Positions 55,867 to 64,000 of a stretch of DNA of 64,000 nt are shown one piece after another (position 1 is the stretch's first letter; the number at the start of each line of letters is the position of its first letter). The DNA comes from Nocardiopsis algeriensis (GTDB lineage: Bacteria; Actinomycetota; Actinomycetes; Streptosporangiales; Streptosporangiaceae): the NCBI RefSeq assembly GCF_014203695.1, contig NZ_JACHJO010000003.1:377272-441271 (forward strand). Reading direction: 5' to 3'. The position numbers and the translations under genes are program-made. The notes under the pieces are model-generated. The model saw only the letters and a program-made list of their open reading frames with translations, was not told the DNA's origin and made no database searches.

Positions 55867-56015
55867 TATAAATGAAGCTTCCCGCGTCCTACCAGCGACG
55901 CCCCGCACATCACGCCGCCCGTACACCGACGGCGCCGGCCCGGGCCGGAGAAGCCCGAGGCCCACCTCCCCAGGCGCCCCGTGGCGGGCAAGGCCCGAAG
56001 GAAGCCTGGAACCAC

Positions 56016-56603
56016 ATGTCTGAGCCCGGAACCGAGCCTGCCCCGGCCGCCAAGCGGTTGATCGTCCTCTCCGGACCCTCGGGTGTGGGGAAGAGCACGG
56101 TCGTCGCCGAACTGCGCCGGGCCTATCCCGACGTGTGGCTCTCGGTGTCGGCGACCACCCGCGCACCGCGCCCCGGGGAGCAGGACGGCGTCCAGTACCA
56201 CTTCGTCGACGACGAGGAGTTCGACCGCCTCGTGGCGGAGGACGAGCTCCTGGAGTGGGCCCGGTTCGCGGGCAATCGCTACGGCACCCCCCGCCGTCCC
56301 GTGGAGGAGCGCCTGGCGGCCGGACTCCCCGTCCTGCTGGAGATCGAGCTCCAGGGCGCGCGCCAGGTCCGCGAGACCATGCCCGAGGCCCTGCAGGTCT
56401 TCCTCGCCCCGCCCTCGTGGGACGAACTGGTGCGCCGCCTCACCGGTCGCGGCACCGAGTCCGAGGAGGTCATCCGGCGCCGACTGGAGGCGGCCCGCGT
56501 CGAGCTCGCCGCGGAGAAGGAGTTCGACACCACTCTCGTCAACACGTCCGTGCGGGAAGTGTGCGCCGAGCTGCTAGCGTTGATCACCGCGCCCGCGGTG
56601 TGA
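56016..56603 (+). CDS. gmk: Guanylate kinase
   Basis: Phosphorylates GMP to GDP. The 195-residue protein has the P-loop [10 protein letters not shown] (19-28), the GMP-binding [21 protein letters not shown] and the lid [17 protein letters not shown], and [14 protein letters not shown] with the Walker B-like segment. ATG 56016 is preferred over an upstream ATG because AAGGAAG precedes it and the family N-terminus ([10 protein letters not shown]) is close. The order gmk-rpoZ-coaBC-metK is conserved in actinobacteria. Confidence 0.96.
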   Translation: MSEPGTEPAPAAKRLIVLSGPSGVGKSTVVAELRRAYPDVWLSVSATTRAPRPGEQDGVQYHFVDDEEFDRLVAEDELLEWARFAGNRYGTPRRPVEERLAAGLPVLLEIELQGARQVRETMPEALQVFLAPPSWDELVRRLTGRGTESEEVIRRRLEAARVELAAEKEFDTTLVNTSVREVCAELLALITAPAV

Positions 56604-56719
56604 TATCGCCGCCTGGCGGCGCCGCACGGGACGCGCGAGCAGTTTCTCCGAGTCCTGTGGCCTACCAACGCCGGCGGATCCCCGCCGGATCGTGAAGACC
56701 GTCCCTGGGGGTAATCCAA

Positions 56720-56986
56720 GTGGCTGGAACCGAGCCCGTCGCCGAAGGCATCACCAACCCGCCCATCGACGACCTGCTGGAGCTGGTGGACAGCAAGTAC
56801 AGCCTGGTCACCATGGCCTCCAAGCGGGCCCGTCAGATCAACGCCTACTACGCCCAGCTCGGCGAGGGCCTGCTGGAGTACGTCGGCCCGCTGGTGGAGA
56901 CCCAGGTCCAGGAGAAGTCCCTCTCCATCGCCCTGCGCGAGATCAAGTCGGGTCTGCTCACCGCCGAGCCCTACGAGGGCAGCTGA
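56720..56986 (+). CDS. rpoZ: RNA polymerase omega subunit
   Basis: Small subunit aiding assembly of RNA polymerase through the beta' subunit. The 88-residue protein has the conserved [20 protein letters not shown] and [12 protein letters not shown] segments, the LLEYVGPLV actinobacterial insert and the C-terminal [14 protein letters not shown] 56720 is preceded by GGGGG ten nt upstream. It lies 116 bp after gmk and 25 bp before coaBC. Confidence 0.96.
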   Translation: MAGTEPVAEGITNPPIDDLLELVDSKYSLVTMASKRARQINAYYAQLGEGLLEYVGPLVETQVQEKSLSIALREIKSGLLTAEPYEGS

Positions 56987-57011
56987 GAACACGCCTGGTA
57001 GAACTCCGAAC

Positions 57012-58229
57012 GTGAGTGACACAGGAAAACCACAGGTCGTCCTCGGCGTCTGCGGCGGTATCGCCGCCTACAAGGCGTGCGAGCTGCTCCGCCGTCTGAC
57101 CGAGTCGGGCCATGCCGTCCGGGTCGTGCCCACCGAGGAGGCGCTGCGCTTCGTCGGTGAGCCCACCTGGGCCGCCCTGTCGGGCAGGCCCGTCGCCACC
57201 GGGGTGTGGGACGCGGTCCACGAGGTCCCGCACGTGCGCATCGGCCAGACGGCCGACCTCGTGTTCGTCGCCCCGGCCACCGCCAACCTGCTGGCCAAGG
57301 CGGCGGCGGGCCTGGCCGACGACCTGCTCACCAACACCCTGCTCACCGCCCGGTGCCCCGTGGTGTTCGCACCCGCGATGCACACCGAGATGTGGGAGCA
57401 CCCCGCCACACAGGCCAACGTGGCCACCCTGCGCTCGCGCGGTGCCGTCGTCCTCGACCCGGCGGTGGGCCGCCTCACCGGCGCCGACACCGGCCGGGGC
57501 CGCCTGCCGGATCCCGCCGAGCTCTTCGAGGCCGCCCGCATGGTCCTGCGGCGGGGAGGCAGGGCCCCCGACCTGGCCGGCCGCCGCGTGGTGATCTCGG
57601 CCGGCGGGACCCGCGAGGCCATCGACCCCGTCCGCTTCATCGGCAACCACTCCTCCGGCAAGCAGGGCTACGCCCTGGCACGCACCGCGGCCGCCCGCGG
57701 CGCCGAGGTCACACTGGTCGCCGCCAACGTGGCCCTGCCCGACCCGGCCGGGGTGCGCGTCGTCCCAGTGGAGTCGGCGCTCGACCTGGCCGACGCCATG
57801 GAGGCCGAGCGGCGGGGAGCAGACGCCGTCGTGATGAGCGCGGCCGTCGCCGACTTCCGGCCCGCGGCCAGCGCCGCCTCCAAGATCAAGAAGGACGGCT
57901 CGGCCCCGGCCCCCGTCGAGCTCGTCGAGAACCCCGACGTCCTGGCCGGCCTGGTCGCCTCCCGCGACCGCGAGGGGTTGGCGCAGACCGTCGTGGGCTT
58001 CGCGGCGGAGACCGACGACGTCCTCGCCAACGGCCGCGCCAAGCTGGCGAGGAAGGGCTGTGACCTGCTCGTGGTCAACCAGGTCGGAGGCGGGCGCGCC
58101 TTCGGGACCGAGGACAACCAGGCCGTGGTCCTGGGACCGGACGGCACGGCGGTGGAGATTCCCCGCGGTCCCAAGGAGGATCTCGCCGACAGGGTGTGGG
58201 ACCTGGTCGCGGAACGGCTGCCCGACTGA
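57012..58229 (+). CDS. coaBC: Bifunctional CoaBC (phosphopantothenoylcysteine synthetase/decarboxylase)
   Basis: Two successive steps of coenzyme A synthesis. The N-terminal flavoprotein decarboxylase CoaC (about 8-180) has GVCGGIAAYKACELLRRL, APATANLLAKAAAG and the substrate-clamp segment PAMHTEMW, where many homologues have Asn instead of His. The C-terminal CoaB synthetase (about 188-400) has ISAGGTREAIDPVRFIGN, SSGKQG, MSAAVADFRP, the KIKKDG motif and GFAAETDD. At 405 residues it is full length. A TAGAAC sequence 7 nt before GTG 57012 may allow separate leaderless transcription inside the operon. Confidence 0.95.
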   Translation: MSDTGKPQVVLGVCGGIAAYKACELLRRLTESGHAVRVVPTEEALRFVGEPTWAALSGRPVATGVWDAVHEVPHVRIGQTADLVFVAPATANLLAKAAAGLADDLLTNTLLTARCPVVFAPAMHTEMWEHPATQANVATLRSRGAVVLDPAVGRLTGADTGRGRLPDPAELFEAARMVLRRGGRAPDLAGRRVVISAGGTREAIDPVRFIGNHSSGKQGYALARTAAARGAEVTLVAANVALPDPAGVRVVPVESALDLADAMEAERRGADAVVMSAAVADFRPAASAASKIKKDGSAPAPVELVENPDVLAGLVASRDREGLAQTVVGFAAETDDVLANGRAKLARKGCDLLVVNQVGGGRAFGTEDNQAVVLGPDGTAVEIPRGPKEDLADRVWDLVAERLPD

Positions 58230-58469
58230 CCGGTTTCCCGGGAACCGCCCACGTCGGGGACTGGATTCCTACCACCGGGTAAGTCAGACTGCCAACGGGT
58301 GTCCCGTGAACAGCCGCCAGGCCCTCGGGGAGTCCCGCCCCCAGCGGTCCCGTTACAGTGGACCAGATAACCAACCGCGCCGGTCGGTATCGGCCTCCCC
58401 GGCAGGGAGCCGGGGCGCCTGGCCGCACCGCACATGTCAGCCAGCAGCCGCTGCAAGGAGTCACGCAAC

Positions 58470-59663
58470 GTGTCCCGCCGCCTTTTCACCTCCGAGTCGG
58501 TCACCGAGGGCCATCCCGACAAGATGGCCGACCAGATCAGTGACGCGATCCTCGACGCGATGCTCACCCACGACCCCGCCAGCCGGGTCGCGGTCGAGAC
58601 GCTGATCACCACCGGTCAGGTCCACATCGCGGGTGAGGTCACCACCCAGACCTACGTCGACATCCCCGCCATCGTGCGCGAGACCATCCTCGGGATCGGG
58701 TACGACTCCTCCGCGAAGGGGTTCGACGGTGACTCCTGCGGGGTCAATGTCTCCATCGACGCCCAGTCGCCCGACATCGCCCAGGGTGTCGACACCGCCT
58801 ACGAGGCGCGTGTCGGGCACGAGGACGACCAGCTCAACAAGCAGGGCGCCGGCGACCAGGGCCTGATGTTCGGCTACGCCAACCGGGAGACCCCCGAGCT
58901 GATGCCGCTGCCGATCAAGCTCGCGCACTCGCTCGCCGAGCGCCTGTCCGAGGTCCGCCGCGACGGCACCGTCCCCTACCTGCGGCCCGACGGCAAGACC
59001 CAGGTCACCGTGGAGTACGAGGGTCACACCCCTGTGCGCCTGGACACCGTGGTGGTCTCCAGCCAGCACTCGGCGGACATCAACCTGGACGAGATGCTCG
59101 CCCCCGACATCCGCGAACACGTCATCGAGCCGGTCGTGGCCTCCTTCGGTCTGGCCTCCGACGACTACCGCCTCCTGGTCAACCCGACCGGGCGTTTCGA
59201 GATCGGCGGCCCGATGGGCGACGCCGGCCTCACCGGCCGCAAGATCATCGTCGACACCTACGGCGGCTACGCCCGCCACGGCGGCGGCGCCTTCTCCGGC
59301 AAGGACCCGTCGAAGGTCGACCGTTCGGCCGCCTACGCCATGCGCTGGGTCGCCAAGAACATCGTCGCGGCCGAGCTCGCCGAGCGCGCCGAGGTCCAGG
59401 TCGCCTACGCCATCGGCAAGGCGCACCCGGTGGGCGTGTTCATCGAGACCTTCGGCACCGAGCAGGTCGCCCCCGAGCTGATCGAGAAGGCCGTCAAGGA
59501 GGTCTTCGACCTGCGCCCGGCCGCCATCGTGCGCGACCTGGACCTGCTGCGCCCGATCTACTCCAGGACCGCCGCCTACGGTCACTTCGGCCGTGAGCTG
59601 GCGGAGTTCACCTGGGAGCGGACCGACCGGGCCGAGGCCCTGCGCTCCTTCGTGGGGGTCTGA
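58470..59663 (+). CDS. metK: S-adenosylmethionine synthetase
   Basis: Makes SAM from methionine and ATP. The 397-residue protein has [13 protein letters not shown], the [14 protein letters not shown] segment, the glycine-rich [19 protein letters not shown] and the [12 protein letters not shown] motif. GTG 58470 has AAGGAG nine nt upstream and gives the standard N-terminus (SRRLFTSES). The 240 bp upstream contain a small palindrome after coaBC (58230-58246) but no recognisable SAM riboswitch. A 21-bp terminator stem follows the stop. Confidence 0.97.
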   Translation: MSRRLFTSESVTEGHPDKMADQISDAILDAMLTHDPASRVAVETLITTGQVHIAGEVTTQTYVDIPAIVRETILGIGYDSSAKGFDGDSCGVNVSIDAQSPDIAQGVDTAYEARVGHEDDQLNKQGAGDQGLMFGYANRETPELMPLPIKLAHSLAERLSEVRRDGTVPYLRPDGKTQVTVEYEGHTPVRLDTVVVSSQHSADINLDEMLAPDIREHVIEPVVASFGLASDDYRLLVNPTGRFEIGGPMGDAGLTGRKIIVDTYGGYARHGGGAFSGKDPSKVDRSAAYAMRWVAKNIVAAELAERAEVQVAYAIGKAHPVGVFIETFGTEQVAPELIEKAVKEVFDLRPAAIVRDLDLLRPIYSRTAAYGHFGRELAEFTWERTDRAEALRSFVGV

Positions 59664-59674
59664 GGCCTCCGCAT

Positions 59675-59720
59675 GCGCACGAGGGGCGGGCGGCCGTTCG
59701 GCCGCCCGCCCCTCGTGCGC
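59675..59720 (+). terminator. 21-bp terminator after metK
   Basis: Perfect 21-bp stem (59675-59695 / 59700-59720) with a GTTC tetraloop, 12 bp after the metK stop. Confidence 0.8.
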
Positions 59721-59816
59721 GTCGCGGACCCGCTCACGGCACACCTCCCGTCAAGTTACTCTGTGCTATCACATAGACACGAAGAGTTTCTCTTGGTGGA
59801 GAGCGGAGGAAGCGTC

Positions 59817-60479
59817 ATGGCCGTGGCGTCAGCAGTGGCAGCGGTGGGCCTGGCCGCGCTCGTGGCCGCGCCCGGGGCCCCGGGACAGACCGGGGAGATC
59901 CCTGGCACGGGCAGCCTGCACATCACCCTGGAGAGCACCACCTCGAACGAGGAGGGGCTGCGGCCGGGGGACAGGATCGAGTACACGATCCGGGTGCGCA
60001 ACTCCGGCGAGGAGGAGCTGCCCGAGGCGCAGGTGGTGCAGTACCTGCCGCCGACGGTGCGCCACGTCTCCGGAAGCGGGGACGCCGCGGTGGAGGAGCG
60101 GAAGATCACCTGGACCCGGTCCCTGGCCCCGGGGGAGCGAGCCTCCCTGAGGATGACCGGAGAGGTCACCGGCTTCCCCGAGGGCGCCCGGCGCCCGGTC
60201 ACCACGGCCTGCCTCAGGCCGGCTCCCGGCGCTGTACTGGCCGCATGCTCGGCCGAGTCGCACCGGGTCCAGGCGGTGCTGCCGTTCGGATGGGCCCTGG
60301 CGGGAGTTCTCGGCTTCGTCGCCGCGGCCTTCGGCATCGCCGTGCTGGGTCGCCTCCTGAAGAGGCGGAACGAGGCGCCCCGGTCCGAGGAGCCCCGGGA
60401 GCACGCCCCCGGAGAGGTCCCTGACCTGCGCACCTTTCCCGGGCGCTCGAACGTCCTCCACATGGACGTGAACAGGTAG
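59817..60479 (+). CDS. DUF11-domain membrane-anchored surface protein
   Basis: A 220-residue protein with an N-terminal signal/anchor segment (AVASAVAAVGLAALVAAPGAPG). One DUF11-type immunoglobulin-like domain follows (about 28-145: GLRPGDRIEYTIRVRNSGEEEL, then QYLPPTVRHVSG), then a C-terminal membrane helix (about 163-183) and a basic cytoplasmic tail. Such domains are usually extracytoplasmic and adhesive or structural; no enzyme role is seen. ATG 59817 has GGAGGAAG six nt upstream. It stands alone between the metK terminator and a convergent gene. Confidence 0.7.
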   Translation: MAVASAVAAVGLAALVAAPGAPGQTGEIPGTGSLHITLESTTSNEEGLRPGDRIEYTIRVRNSGEEELPEAQVVQYLPPTVRHVSGSGDAAVEERKITWTRSLAPGERASLRMTGEVTGFPEGARRPVTTACLRPAPGAVLAACSAESHRVQAVLPFGWALAGVLGFVAAAFGIAVLGRLLKRRNEAPRSEEPREHAPGEVPDLRTFPGRSNVLHMDVNR

Positions 60480-60547
60480 GCCCGGAAGGCGCCGGAGGCG
60501 GGCCGCAACGCGACCCGCCTCCGCACCGCTCACCCGGGCCGCCCCGG

Positions 60548-61780
60548 TCAGCTCATCTCGTCGAGGGCCTTCTCCGCCTCGGCCAGCCACGCCCGCCGGG
60601 CATCCAGGGCCTCCTCGGCCTCCTTGGCGCGCTTGGTGTCGCCTGCGGCGCGCGCCTTCTCCAGCTTCGCCTCCAGGCCGGAGATCGCCGACGCGAGCTG
60701 GTCGACCGTGTCCTTGGCGCGCGCCCGCGCCTCGGGGCTGGTCCGCTTCCACTCGGCGTCCTCGGCGCGGCGCACGTCGTCCTCGATCCGGCGGAAGGCA
60801 CCCTCGAGCTGGTCGCGCACGTCGCGCGGCAGCTCTCCGGCCGCCTCCCAGGCCTCCTGGTAGTCACGCAGGCGGGCGCGAGCCCGGCGGGGGTCGGAGA
60901 TGGCGGGGATCTCCGCCTGCGCCTCGGCGAGGATCTTCTCCTTGGCCTCGGCGTTGACCCGCAGCTCCGCGTCGCGCTCGGCGAAGACCGCGTTGCGCGC
61001 GTCGAAGAAGCGGTCCTGGGCGGCCTTGAAGCGCGCCCACAGCTTGTCCTCGCTGGCACGGTCGGCACGGCCGGTACGCTTCCACTGCTGCATCAGGTCG
61101 CGGTAGGCGCGGGCCGTGGGCCCCCAGTCCTCCGAGCCGGACAGGGCCTCGGCCTCGGCGACGATGCGCTCCTTCACGGCGCGCACCTCCTCGCGCTCCT
61201 GGTCCAGGCCGGCGAAGTAGGCCTTGCGCCGCTTGGAGAAGGAGTTGCGGGCCGCCGACATGCGCTTCCACAGGGCCTGCTCGGTGGGCCGGTCGGCCCG
61301 GGGAGCCTTCTTCCACTCCTCGATGAGCTGGAGCATCCGCTCGCCGCCGGACTTCCAGTGCGTCGTCTCCACCGCGACCCGCTCGGCCTCGGCGACGATG
61401 CGCTCCTTGGTCTCCCGGGCCTGCTCGCGCGCGTTCTCCTGCGCCTGCTTCTGCTCGACCTTGCGCTCCTCGGCGCGGTCGGCGAGCACGTCGAGCCGCG
61501 CCATCAGGGAGTCCAGGTCGCCGACGGCGCCGGCCTCCCGGACCGCCGTGCGCAGCTTGTCGATGCTCGACATGGCGGAGGAGGCGGACAGGTCGGTGCT
61601 GCGCAGCCGCTTCTCCAGCAGCTCCACCTCGGTGACCAGTGCATCGTACTTGCGGCGGAAGAAGGCCAGGGCCTCCTCCGGCTCCCCCGCCTGCCACGAT
61701 CCGACGACCCGCTCGCCTTCGCTCGTGCGCACGTAGACCGTGCCGTCGTCGTCAACGCGGCCCCAAGGGTCCGTGGTCAC
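60548..61780 (-). CDS. DUF349 coiled-coil protein
   Basis: A 410-residue, highly charged, almost entirely helical protein. The N-terminal WGRVDDDGTVYVRTSEGERVVGSW is a small beta element. Repeated DUF349 units with the WKKAPRADRPTEQALWKR and WKRTGRADRASEDKLWARF signatures follow, then a C-terminal coiled coil. Actinobacterial members are conserved beside metK-aspS, but their function is not firmly known; nucleic-acid or ribosome association has been suggested. GTG 61780 is strongly supported by AGGAGG five nt upstream. A distant TTTGCC-17-CATATT pair may be its promoter. Confidence 0.85.
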   Translation of the reverse strand: MTTDPWGRVDDDGTVYVRTSEGERVVGSWQAGEPEEALAFFRRKYDALVTEVELLEKRLRSTDLSASSAMSSIDKLRTAVREAGAVGDLDSLMARLDVLADRAEERKVEQKQAQENAREQARETKERIVAEAERVAVETTHWKSGGERMLQLIEEWKKAPRADRPTEQALWKRMSAARNSFSKRRKAYFAGLDQEREEVRAVKERIVAEAEALSGSEDWGPTARAYRDLMQQWKRTGRADRASEDKLWARFKAAQDRFFDARNAVFAERDAELRVNAEAKEKILAEAQAEIPAISDPRRARARLRDYQEAWEAAGELPRDVRDQLEGAFRRIEDDVRRAEDAEWKRTSPEARARAKDTVDQLASAISGLEAKLEKARAAGDTKRAKEAEEALDARRAWLAEAEKALDEMS

Positions 61781-62244
61781 CGTGTCCTCCTGCTGTCGTG
61801 AACCCGCTGCGCGGGTTCGGGGCGTCGCGGCGTGTCCGCGCGATCCGCGGCGGTGCCTGCCGTGCCGGGCACGGCGCTCCCGCGGTTCGGTGGGAACGAC
61901 GCGCCGTGTCTCACCGTATGCGCAGGCCTGTCTGTGCGCGGCCTGCCTCGGGGCCCGGTGCCGCCCGGTCGGCCTCGCCGGCCCGTCCGCTTCGTCGGGA
62001 CGCGCAGGTCGGGGCCCGGGCACACACCTGGACCGTGACCAATATGGCACTACCGCGCGGTTTGGCAAAGAGCCCGGGCGCGCGCGGTGATCGAATGGTG
62101 ATCAAAAGCATTCGCCGACCCTCGCGGCGTGCTGCTTTCCCGACCCGTCGGTAGGCTCTGGGGTACCGGCGTCAGGGCGGCCCGGAAGAAGTGGGTGCGC
62201 CGCCGCCGGAAGACCGACTCCCGAAGGACAGGACGACTTCCGCC
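61781..62244. other. Intergenic region between the DUF349 and metallo-hydrolase genes
   Basis: 464 bp between divergent genes. It holds a 9-bp hairpin GAACCCGC-TG-CGCGGGTTC near 61800, and an AT-richer patch at about 62040-62110 with directly repeated TGATC sequences. No small gene stands out. A minus-strand promoter candidate is listed separately. Confidence 0.35.
62041..62069 (-). promoter_or_regulatory. Promoter candidate for the DUF349 gene
   Basis: Minus strand TTTGCC (62064-62069), a 17-nt spacer and CATATT (62041-62046). The leader would be about 250 nt, which is long, so this is tentative. Confidence 0.3.
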
Positions 62245-62922
62245 GTGTTCATCGCCGCGCTTCCCACCGGCCCCCTCGCCGCGAACTGCTACGTGCTCGC
62301 ACCGGCTCGGGGTGGTGCGTGCGTCGTCGTCGACCCGGGCCAGGAGGCCTCGGCCCCGGTCGACCGGGTGCTGGCCGAGCAGGGGCTCACCCCGGCCGCG
62401 ATCCTTCTCACCCACGGCCACTTCGACCACGTGTGGTCGGCGGCCGAGCTGGCCGGACGGCACGGGACCCCGGTCCATGTGCACCCTGCCGACCGCCACC
62501 TGCTCACCGAACCCGCGGCGGGTGTCGACGCCGGCTTCGCCGCCCAGCTCTCCGCCCTTCTGGGGCCGGGCCCCCACAGCGAGCCGGAGAACCTGGTGGA
62601 GACCGGCGGCGGGGGAACCCTGGAGTACGCCGGACTGGAGATCTCCGTCCGGCACACCCCCGGCCACACCCCGGGATCGGTCGTCTACACGGTCTCCGAC
62701 GAGGGCGGCGCCCCCGTCATGTTCTCCGGTGATCTCGTCTTCGCGGGATCCGTCGGCCGCACCGACTTCCCGGGGGGCGACTCCGCCGCGATGGCGCGCA
62801 GCCTCGCCGAGGCCGTCCTGGCGGCTTCCGACGACACCCGGATCCTGCCCGGACACGGCCCCGCCACCACCGTCGCCCGCGAGCGCGCCACCAACCCGTA
62901 CCTGCGCGGCGCCTCCGCCTGA
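62245..62922 (+). CDS. Metallo-beta-lactamase-fold hydrolase (glyoxalase II-like)
   Basis: A 225-residue metallo-hydrolase. Zinc motif THGHFDHVW (HxHxDH), His in RHTPGHTPGS, metal-bridging Asp in FSGDLVFAGSVGR and the final His in LPGHGP are all present. The N-terminal FIAALPTGPLAANCYVL is typical of actinobacterial members found beside hisS/aspS. Hydroxyacylglutathione-type hydrolase activity is a family guess, since actinomycetes use mycothiol rather than glutathione. GTG 62245 begins the family N-terminus; earlier starts would add unconserved sequence. Confidence 0.85.
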   Translation: MFIAALPTGPLAANCYVLAPARGGACVVVDPGQEASAPVDRVLAEQGLTPAAILLTHGHFDHVWSAAELAGRHGTPVHVHPADRHLLTEPAAGVDAGFAAQLSALLGPGPHSEPENLVETGGGGTLEYAGLEISVRHTPGHTPGSVVYTVSDEGGAPVMFSGDLVFAGSVGRTDFPGGDSAAMARSLAEAVLAASDDTRILPGHGPATTVARERATNPYLRGASA

Positions 62923-63077
62923 GTGCTCCTTCGCGCCGCGGTCCGAACCCGGGGGTCCGCCGACGGCGTTGACGGTAGGATTCCAGTGTTCAGGGGGCAC
63001 CCATGCCCCCGGCCGGGCCCGCCAGCGGGCTCCCCGGCGCCCTCACCCAGCCGTGTAGCTAGTGGACTTGGTAACTC

Positions 63078-64000
63078 ATGCATCGTTACAGGACTCATAC
63101 GTGTGGTCAGCTCCGGAAGGAGCACGTCGGGCAGCAGGTGCGCCTGTCTGGCTGGGTGCACAACCGCCGCGACCTGGGCGGCCTGCTCTTCGTCGACCTG
63201 CGTGACCACTACGGCGTCACCCAGATCACGGCACGTCCCGAGTCCCCGGTGTTCGAGCAGCTGAGCCGGACCCCCAAGGAGACGGTCGTCCGTGTCACGG
63301 GCTCGGTCGCGGCCCGCAGCGGTGAGAACGTCAACCCCAACCTGGCCACCGGCGAGATCGAGATCGAGGCGGAGGAGCTGGAGGTGCTCGGCGGCACCGA
63401 CGAGCTGCCCCTGACGGTCTTTCCCGAGGACAACACCTCCGAGGAGCGCCGCCTGACCTACCGCTTCCTGGACCTGCGCCGGGAGCGGATGCACCGCAAC
63501 ATCATGCTGCGCTCGCGTGTGATCTCCTCGATCCGCGAGAAGATGACGGCGCTGGGCTTCAACGAGTTCCAGACCCCCATCCTCACCAGCTCCAGCCCCG
63601 AGGGCGCCCGCGACTTCCTGGTGCCCTCCCGGATCCACCCGGGCAAGTTCTTCGCCCTGCCCCAGGCGCCGCAGCAGTTCAAGCAGCTCCTGATGATCGC
63701 CGGCTTCGATCGCTACTTCCAGATCGCGCCGTGCTTCCGCGACGAGGACAGCCGCGCCGACCGCTCGCCCGGCGAGTTCTACCAGCTCGACGTCGAGATG
63801 AGCTTCGTCGAGCAGGAGGACGTCTTCGAGGTCATCGAGAAGGTCATGACCGACGTCTTCCGGGAGTTCTCCGAGGGCTGGGAGATCACCTCCCCCTATC
63901 CGCGCATCGCCTACCGCGACGCCCTGGAGTGGTACGGCACCGACAAGCCCGACCTGCGCGTGCCGATGAGGATGACCGACGTCACGGCGCTGTTCGACAA
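63078..64000 (+). CDS. aspS: Aspartyl-tRNA synthetase (5' part, cut by window end)
   Basis: Charges tRNA-Asp. The first 307 codons are present and open to the window edge. The N-terminal anticodon-binding OB fold (about 15-105) has [26 protein letters not shown]. The class II catalytic core begins with motif 1 around [12 protein letters not shown] and [19 protein letters not shown], and motif 2 is [19 protein letters not shown]. The bacterial GAD insertion and motif 3 lie beyond the window. ATG 63078 gives the usual N-terminus ([13 protein letters not shown]). hisS, often found just before aspS in actinobacteria, is absent here. Confidence 0.96.
   Translation, partial: MHRYRTHTCGQLRKEHVGQQVRLSGWVHNRRDLGGLLFVDLRDHYGVTQITARPESPVFEQLSRTPKETVVRVTGSVAARSGENVNPNLATGEIEIEAEELEVLGGTDELPLTVFPEDNTSEERRLTYRFLDLRRERMHRNIMLRSRVISSIREKMTALGFNEFQTPILTSSSPEGARDFLVPSRIHPGKFFALPQAPQQFKQLLMIAGFDRYFQIAPCFRDEDSRADRSPGEFYQLDVEMSFVEQEDVFEVIEKVMTDVFREFSEGWEITSPYPRIAYRDALEWYGTDKPDLRVPMRMTDVTALFD

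Noticed and set aside
58230-58469. SAM riboswitch before metK
   Set aside because: No SAM-I or SAM-IV core sequences or nested stems are visible; the region has only a short palindrome after coaBC.
62923-63077. T-box leader or hisS gene before aspS
   Set aside because: The gap is 155 bp, has no T-box core sequence and no room for hisS.

Overview
The window is high-GC actinobacterial chromosome carrying almost only core genes. Gene content (BldD, actinobacterial IHF, Rv2175c-type regulator, QcrA/B/C with ctaC/D/E/F, PimB-type mannosyltransferase, MacRS-type two-component genes) points to a filamentous, probably sporulating actinomycete. A Nocardiopsaceae/Streptosporangiales-like genome is my best guess, from general resemblance only. 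Gene order also follows the Mycobacterium tuberculosis Rv2200c-Rv2170 block and the Streptomyces region from ctaC to metF.

Layout. 1-3.1 kb: cytochrome oxidase ctaC-ctaD-ctaF. 3.2-8.7 kb (minus strand): PimB-type mannosyltransferase, two NlpC/P60 hydrolases, a NYN-domain protein and a zinc ribbon. 8.8-11.6 kb: exonuclease/GIY-YIG fusion, rhomboid protease, stand-alone Lrp ligand domain. 11.6-13.4 kb: trpD and a degenerate receiver protein. 13.8-18.2 kb: ctaE-qcrC-qcrA-qcrB. 18.5-26.3 kb: acyl-CoA synthetase, DUF5304, glucokinase, PlsC, esterase, membrane protein, MacS-like kinase. 26.3-31.9 kb: sulfite-oxidase-type protein, DAHP synthase behind an aromatic-rich leader peptide, ThiI, phosphofructokinase, MacR-like regulator. 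31.9-42.7 kb: PASTA kinase, thiamine genes with a TPP riboswitch, Rv2175c-like regulator, thiE, NmrA-like protein, DUF418 protein, polyprenyl synthase, metF, acetyltransferase. 43-54.6 kb: bldD, then the pyrimidine cluster pyrR-pyrB-pyrC-carA-carB-pyrK-pyrD-pyrF. 55-64 kb: mihF, a tandem-repeat array, gmk, rpoZ, coaBC, metK, a DUF11 protein, a DUF349 protein, a metallo-beta-lactamase-fold protein and the start of aspS.

The genes fall into clear groups: the bc1-aa3 respiratory supercomplex, UMP synthesis from carbamoyl phosphate onward, thiamine synthesis, entry to glycolysis (glk, pfkA) and to aromatic synthesis (DAHP synthase, trpD), and envelope lipid or peptidoglycan functions. I found no CRISPR array, prophage, tRNA, rRNA or biosynthetic cluster, and no convincing undescribed multi-gene system. 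The most interesting material is regulatory or small scale: a FWRFYGY leader peptide with terminator and antiterminator pairing before DAHP synthase; a DasR-type palindrome over the pfkA promoter and a related site before glk; PPi-type residues in the phosphofructokinase; a PyrR-binding hairpin abutting the pyrR Shine-Dalgarno; many -10 boxes 6-7 nt before start codons (leaderless mRNAs); a MacS-like kinase with no ordinary start codon; an acidic insert in QcrC; a 59-60 bp tandem-repeat array before gmk; and a 181-bp MITE-like element after carB.
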